Positions 60,675 to 64,000 of a DNA stretch of 64,000 nt are shown here, one piece after another. The notes below the pieces were generated by a model. It searched no databases and was not told where the DNA came from. It saw only the letters and a program-made list of their open reading frames with translations. A program made the translations under genes and the position numbers. Within the stretch, counting starts at the first letter, position 1. Each line of letters begins with the position of its first letter. This DNA comes from Gammaproteobacteria bacterium UBA5109 (GTDB taxonomy: Bacteria; Pseudomonadota; Gammaproteobacteria; Pseudomonadales; Pseudohongiellaceae). The stretch spans positions 403,591 through 467,590 of the forward strand of contig DHZH01000002.1 in NCBI GenBank assembly GCA_002414385.1. Reading direction: 5' to 3'.

Positions 60675-61931
60675 ATGTTAAGTAAAGATATGACGATCGC
60701 CGGGTTTGATGATGAGTTGGCTGATGCCATCGCCAGTGAAGAAAGACGTCAGCAGGAACACCTTGAGTTGATCGCCTCTGAGAACTACGCCAGCCCTCGC
60801 GTACTGGAAGCACAGGGCTCTGTATTAACCAACAAATATGCCGAAGGCTATCCTGGCAAGCGCTACTATGGTGGCTGCGAATATGTCGATATCGTGGAAA
60901 ACCTGGCGATTGAACGTGCCAAGAAGTTATTTGGTGCCGGTTACGCCAATGTGCAGCCGCATTCGGGTTCGCAGGCGAATTCAGCTGTTTATCTGGCCTT
61001 GCTGAAGCCCGGTGACACCCTGTTGGGAATGAGCCTGGCTGACGGTGGACACCTGACGCATGGAGCTCCAGTCTCTTCCTCCGGGCGAATCTACAATGCA
61101 GTGCAATACGGTCTGAATGATAAGACCGGTGAAATTGACTACGAAGAAATGGAAAGGCTCGCCCTGCAACACAAACCTAAATTGATCGTTGCCGGTTTCT
61201 CGGCTTATTCCAGAATCGTTGACTGGGAGCGGGTGCGCGGCATCGCCGATAAAATCGGCGCTTATTTCATGGTGGACATGGCTCATATAGCCGGGCTTGT
61301 TGCTGCCGGGGTTTATCCGAATCCGGTACCTCATGCCCATGTCACGACTACCACCACCCATAAAACACTGGGTGGCCCCCGCGGTGGGCTGATACTGACA
61401 CCGGGTGGTGATGAAGAACTGAACAAACGCCTGAACTTTGCTGTTTTCCCTGAAAGTCAGGGCGGCCCCTTGATGCATGTAATTGCTGCCAAGGCCGTAT
61501 GCTTCAAGGAGGCAATGTCCGATGAGTTCAAAAGCTATCAGCAACAGGTGGTAAAAAATGCCCGTGCCATGGTGGCAGTTTTTCAGGAGCGTGGCTTTGA
61601 TATCGTCTCCGGAGGAACCGATGATCATCTGTTTTTGCTGAGCCTGGTTGGCCGCGAAGTTACCGGGAAGGAAGCTGAAGAAACACTGGGGCGGGCGAAT
61701 ATAACCGTGAATAAAAACGCGGTACCGAATGATCCTCGTTCGCCATTTGTCACCAGCGGTCTGCGACTGGGGTCTCCGGCCTTGACCCGTCGGGGGTTTA
61801 AAGAAGAGCATGTGGCAGATATTTCCAACATGGTCTGTGATATCGTTGAAGATATTAATAACGAGGAAGTGATTAATTCGGTGAAACAGAAAGTACTTAC
61901 CCTGTGTAAGAATCACCCTGTTTATACCTGA
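60675..61931 (+). CDS. glyA: serine hydroxymethyltransferase
   Basis: PLP enzyme converting serine plus tetrahydrofolate to glycine and methylene-THF. 418 residues, with EGYPGKRYYGGCEYVD, HSGSQANSAVY, MAHIAGLVAAG and PLP lysine in TTTTHKTLGGPRGG. GAGGAG precedes the ATG. nrdR follows 21 bases later. Confidence 0.97.
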   Translation: MLSKDMTIAGFDDELADAIASEERRQQEHLELIASENYASPRVLEAQGSVLTNKYAEGYPGKRYYGGCEYVDIVENLAIERAKKLFGAGYANVQPHSGSQANSAVYLALLKPGDTLLGMSLADGGHLTHGAPVSSSGRIYNAVQYGLNDKTGEIDYEEMERLALQHKPKLIVAGFSAYSRIVDWERVRGIADKIGAYFMVDMAHIAGLVAAGVYPNPVPHAHVTTTTTHKTLGGPRGGLILTPGGDEELNKRLNFAVFPESQGGPLMHVIAAKAVCFKEAMSDEFKSYQQQVVKNARAMVAVFQERGFDIVSGGTDDHLFLLSLVGREVTGKEAEETLGRANITVNKNAVPNDPRSPFVTSGLRLGSPALTRRGFKEEHVADISNMVCDIVEDINNEEVINSVKQKVLTLCKNHPVYT

Positions 61932-61952
61932 ACAAATTACAAGGCGTAAAAT

Positions 61953-62414
61953 ATGCATTGTCCTTTTTGTCATGCTATTGATACCAAAGTAATTGATTCC
62001 AGGCTGGTTGCAGAAGGCAATCAGGTACGCCGTCGGCGTGAATGCCTGACCTGCAATGAGCGCTTTACGACTTTTGAAGGTGCCGAGCTGGTCATGCCCC
62101 GAGTCATCAAACACAATGGTGACAGGGAACCTTTTGATGAAGACAAACTACGCAAGGGGATATTAAAAGCGCTGGAAAAAAGACCGGTGAGTGTTGACAA
62201 GGTTGAAGAAGCTATCACACATATCAATCACACTCTCAGGGCTTCCGGGGAACGTGAAGTTTCCAGTGAAATTGTCGGAGAAAAAGTAATGCATGAATTA
62301 CGTAAACTGGATGAAGTAGCCTATGTGCGTTTTGCCTCGGTGTATAAAAGTTTTAAAGATCTGAACGAGTTTCGTGACGCAATTGACAAAATTGCACAAA
62401 CATCCAAAGACTAG
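61953..62414 (+). CDS. nrdR: transcriptional repressor NrdR
   Basis: 153 residues: N-terminal zinc ribbon (MHCPFCHAIDTKVIDSR...RRRRECLTCNERFTTFE) and ATP-cone domain (VIKHNGDREPFDEDKLRKGI) that senses nucleotides to repress ribonucleotide reductase genes. Lies between glyA and ribD, a common gammaproteobacterial order. Confidence 0.96.
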   Translation: MHCPFCHAIDTKVIDSRLVAEGNQVRRRRECLTCNERFTTFEGAELVMPRVIKHNGDREPFDEDKLRKGILKALEKRPVSVDKVEEAITHINHTLRASGEREVSSEIVGEKVMHELRKLDEVAYVRFASVYKSFKDLNEFRDAIDKIAQTSKD

Positions 62415-62484
62415 GATTCCTGCTGTTTTTTCTTTTTTCTCCGGCTAAGATTTCCATCTGCTAATAAAGCCTGCCTGAATAAAT

Positions 62485-63585
62485 ATGGTTTCTGAAAACG
62501 ATAACAAATTAATGCTGCGTTGTACCGAGCTGGCTCTCAAGGGAGAGTATAGCTGCAAACCAAATCCACGCGTCGGCAGTATTATCGTAAAAGACCAGCA
62601 GATTATTGCAGAAGGCTGGCATCAATATGCCGGCGAATTGCACGCTGAAGTCGATGCCCTGGAAAAAGCTGGCAGTAACGCCGAGGGAGCCAGTTTATAT
62701 GTCACTCTGGAACCCTGCTCTCATCATGGCAGAACTTCACCATGTTGTGATGCAATTATAGCAGCCGGTATCAGCAAAGTATTTTATGGAATGATTGATC
62801 CCAACCCGAAGGTTGCCGGGAAAGGGATCAGTAAACTCAAACAGGCCGGTATTGAAGTCATCGGCCCATTAATGCCGAGGCAATGTGAAGATTTAAACCC
62901 GGGCTTTATCAGGCGAATGACCAGCGGCCGTCCTTATGTCCGCTGTAAGATGGCCATGAGCCTGGATGGCAGAACCGCAATGGCCAGTGGAGAAAGTCAG
63001 TGGATTACTGGAGAGGATTCCAGAACAGATGTACATCGCTGGCGGGCAAAAAGCAGTGCCATCATTACCGGAGTGGAGAGCGTTTTAAAAGATGATCCTT
63101 TCCTGAACGCCAGGCTGGAACATGATGCACTGATACAGCCACTTCGGGTTATCTGCGACTCACAGTTGCGTACTCCGGACAGCGCAAAAACCATGCAGAT
63201 TCCCGGACATGTATTGCTGGTTAGCGCTTCCGACAGGAAGTTTGGGATGGACAAGCAGCAAACGGCAGAAGTTGAGCAGGTGAATCTGCCCGGGAAGAAT
63301 AACAGAACTGATCTTGCTGCATTACTGACGTTGTTGGCGCAGGAAAAGGAATGCAATGAAGTGCTGATTGAAGCCGGACCGACTCTGGCAGGTGCCTTTA
63401 TCGAACAGGGACTGGTTGATGAACTGTTAATTTATACGGCACCAATATTACTGGGTCATCAGGCGCAGCCCCTGTTCAAACTGCATGGCATGGAAAAAAT
63501 TGCCGATCAGATCAAGCTTGAATTTATCGATGTCGTTTCCCTGGGTAAAGATTGTAGAATACGAAGTCGAATTGATAATAAATAA
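62485..63585 (+). CDS. ribD: bifunctional riboflavin deaminase/reductase
   Basis: 366 residues: N-terminal deaminase with HAEVDALEKA and zinc motif LEPCSHHGRTSPCCDAI, C-terminal reductase (RCKMAMSLDGRTAMASGESQWIT). Carries out the second and third steps of riboflavin synthesis. No FMN riboswitch is seen in the 70-base gap upstream. ribE follows after 13 bases. Confidence 0.96.
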   Translation: MVSENDNKLMLRCTELALKGEYSCKPNPRVGSIIVKDQQIIAEGWHQYAGELHAEVDALEKAGSNAEGASLYVTLEPCSHHGRTSPCCDAIIAAGISKVFYGMIDPNPKVAGKGISKLKQAGIEVIGPLMPRQCEDLNPGFIRRMTSGRPYVRCKMAMSLDGRTAMASGESQWITGEDSRTDVHRWRAKSSAIITGVESVLKDDPFLNARLEHDALIQPLRVICDSQLRTPDSAKTMQIPGHVLLVSASDRKFGMDKQQTAEVEQVNLPGKNNRTDLAALLTLLAQEKECNEVLIEAGPTLAGAFIEQGLVDELLIYTAPILLGHQAQPLFKLHGMEKIADQIKLEFIDVVSLGKDCRIRSRIDNK

Positions 63586-63598
63586 ATGAATACAAAAC

Positions 63599-64000
63599 AT
63601 GTTTACCGGATTAATAGAAGCTACAGGGTTGATCAGTTCGCTGCAAGGCAGCGATGAGTCCTGTCGGCTTGTAATCGGTTCTGACACACTGGATTTCAGT
63701 GATGTCATGACAGGAGACAGTATAGCCGTAAACGGTGTCTGCCTGACTGCCACTGAAGTCAGTGAAAATGAATTTCAGGCAGATGTATCGGTGGAAACTT
63801 TACGGTGCACCAGTCTGGGTAAGCTGCAGGTTGGGGCCAGAGTAAACCTGGAAAAAGCCCTGAAAGTTGATCAGCGGCTTGGCGGACATATAGTCAGCGG
63901 GCATGTTGATGGCCTGGCAAAACTGGAAAATAAACAAAAGCACGGTGACAATTTACTGCTGAACTTTTCGGTGCCAATGGGGTTGGCTCACTATATAGCA
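63599..64000 (+). CDS. ribE: riboflavin synthase alpha chain, 3'-truncated by window edge
   Basis: ATG at 63599; 134 codons reach the window end. MFTGLIEATG opening, NGVCLTATE and the start of the second lumazine-binding barrel (LGGHIVSGHVDG) identify riboflavin synthase, which dismutates two lumazine molecules into riboflavin. About one third of the protein is beyond the window. Confidence 0.96.
   Translation, partial: MFTGLIEATGLISSLQGSDESCRLVIGSDTLDFSDVMTGDSIAVNGVCLTATEVSENEFQADVSVETLRCTSLGKLQVGARVNLEKALKVDQRLGGHIVSGHVDGLAKLENKQKHGDNLLLNFSVPMGLAHYIA

Noticed and set aside
62415..62484. FMN riboswitch before ribD
   Set aside because: The gap is only 70 bases and lacks the conserved RFN elements.

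Overview
The window is a stretch of bacterial chromosome, almost certainly from a gammaproteobacterium. The orders aroB-gltB-gltD-hemE, bioB-bioF-bioC-bioD, xseB-ispA-dxs and glyA-nrdR-ribD-ribE, the ccoNOQP oxidase, the BaeSR-like two-component pair, ettA and class-specific regulatory sites (SoxR, NsrR and FNR type) all fit that class. I cannot name the genus. Both ends are cut: aroB has lost its 5' end and ribE its 3' end. There are no rRNA, tRNA, CRISPR, phage-integrase or insertion-sequence genes.

Layout. 1-8.0 kb: aroB end, glutamate synthase (gltB, gltD) and hemE. 8.3-13.9 kb: folK, a convergent bioA, a small secreted protein, then the end of a long minus-strand run. That run (10.8-16.8 kb) goes from an RsgA-type GTPase through MOSC, YciI-like, HAD, DUF2164, a 41-residue membrane peptide, SpoIIAA-like and VanZ-like proteins to an M3 peptidase lipoprotein. 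17.3-23.5 kb is respiratory: DoxX, the cbb3 oxidase operon behind an FNR-type promoter, NnrS, and an NsrR-type operator shared with an unknown four-helix membrane protein. 23.5-28.0 kb: comF and the biotin operon. 28.1-34.0 kb: trhO, two c-type cytochromes, xseB-ispA-dxs.

34.0-48.1 kb is the most unusual part: two divergent operons forming a Ser/Thr-phosphorylation envelope system. The minus operon encodes a small FHA protein, a MotA/TolQ-type channel, an FHA protein with a Thr-rich linker, a PP2C phosphatase, a membrane protein joining a periplasmic PPC domain and a dead trypsin-like domain to a cytosolic FHA domain, a TolR-like membrane-anchored vWA protein, a kinase with a periplasmic FGE-like domain, and a secreted double-PPC protein. 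The plus operon encodes a PP2C phosphatase fused through a membrane helix to a thermolysin-type propeptide, an M4 metalloprotease fused through a membrane helix to a cytosolic FHA domain, and a membrane-anchored Cys-repeat/PPC protein. The inferred logic is that periplasmic sensors and proteases are tied to cytosolic phospho-threonine signalling and to an ion-driven stator-like channel.

48.1-64 kb: 2-oxoacid:ferredoxin oxidoreductase (korAB), a DsbA-like protein behind a duplicated 31-bp promoter segment, a SoxR-controlled VOC protein with soxR, a MltB-like transglycosylase coupled to a BaeSR-type pair, a diguanylate cyclase, a lambda-P-like protein, ettA, glyA, nrdR, ribD and the start of ribE.
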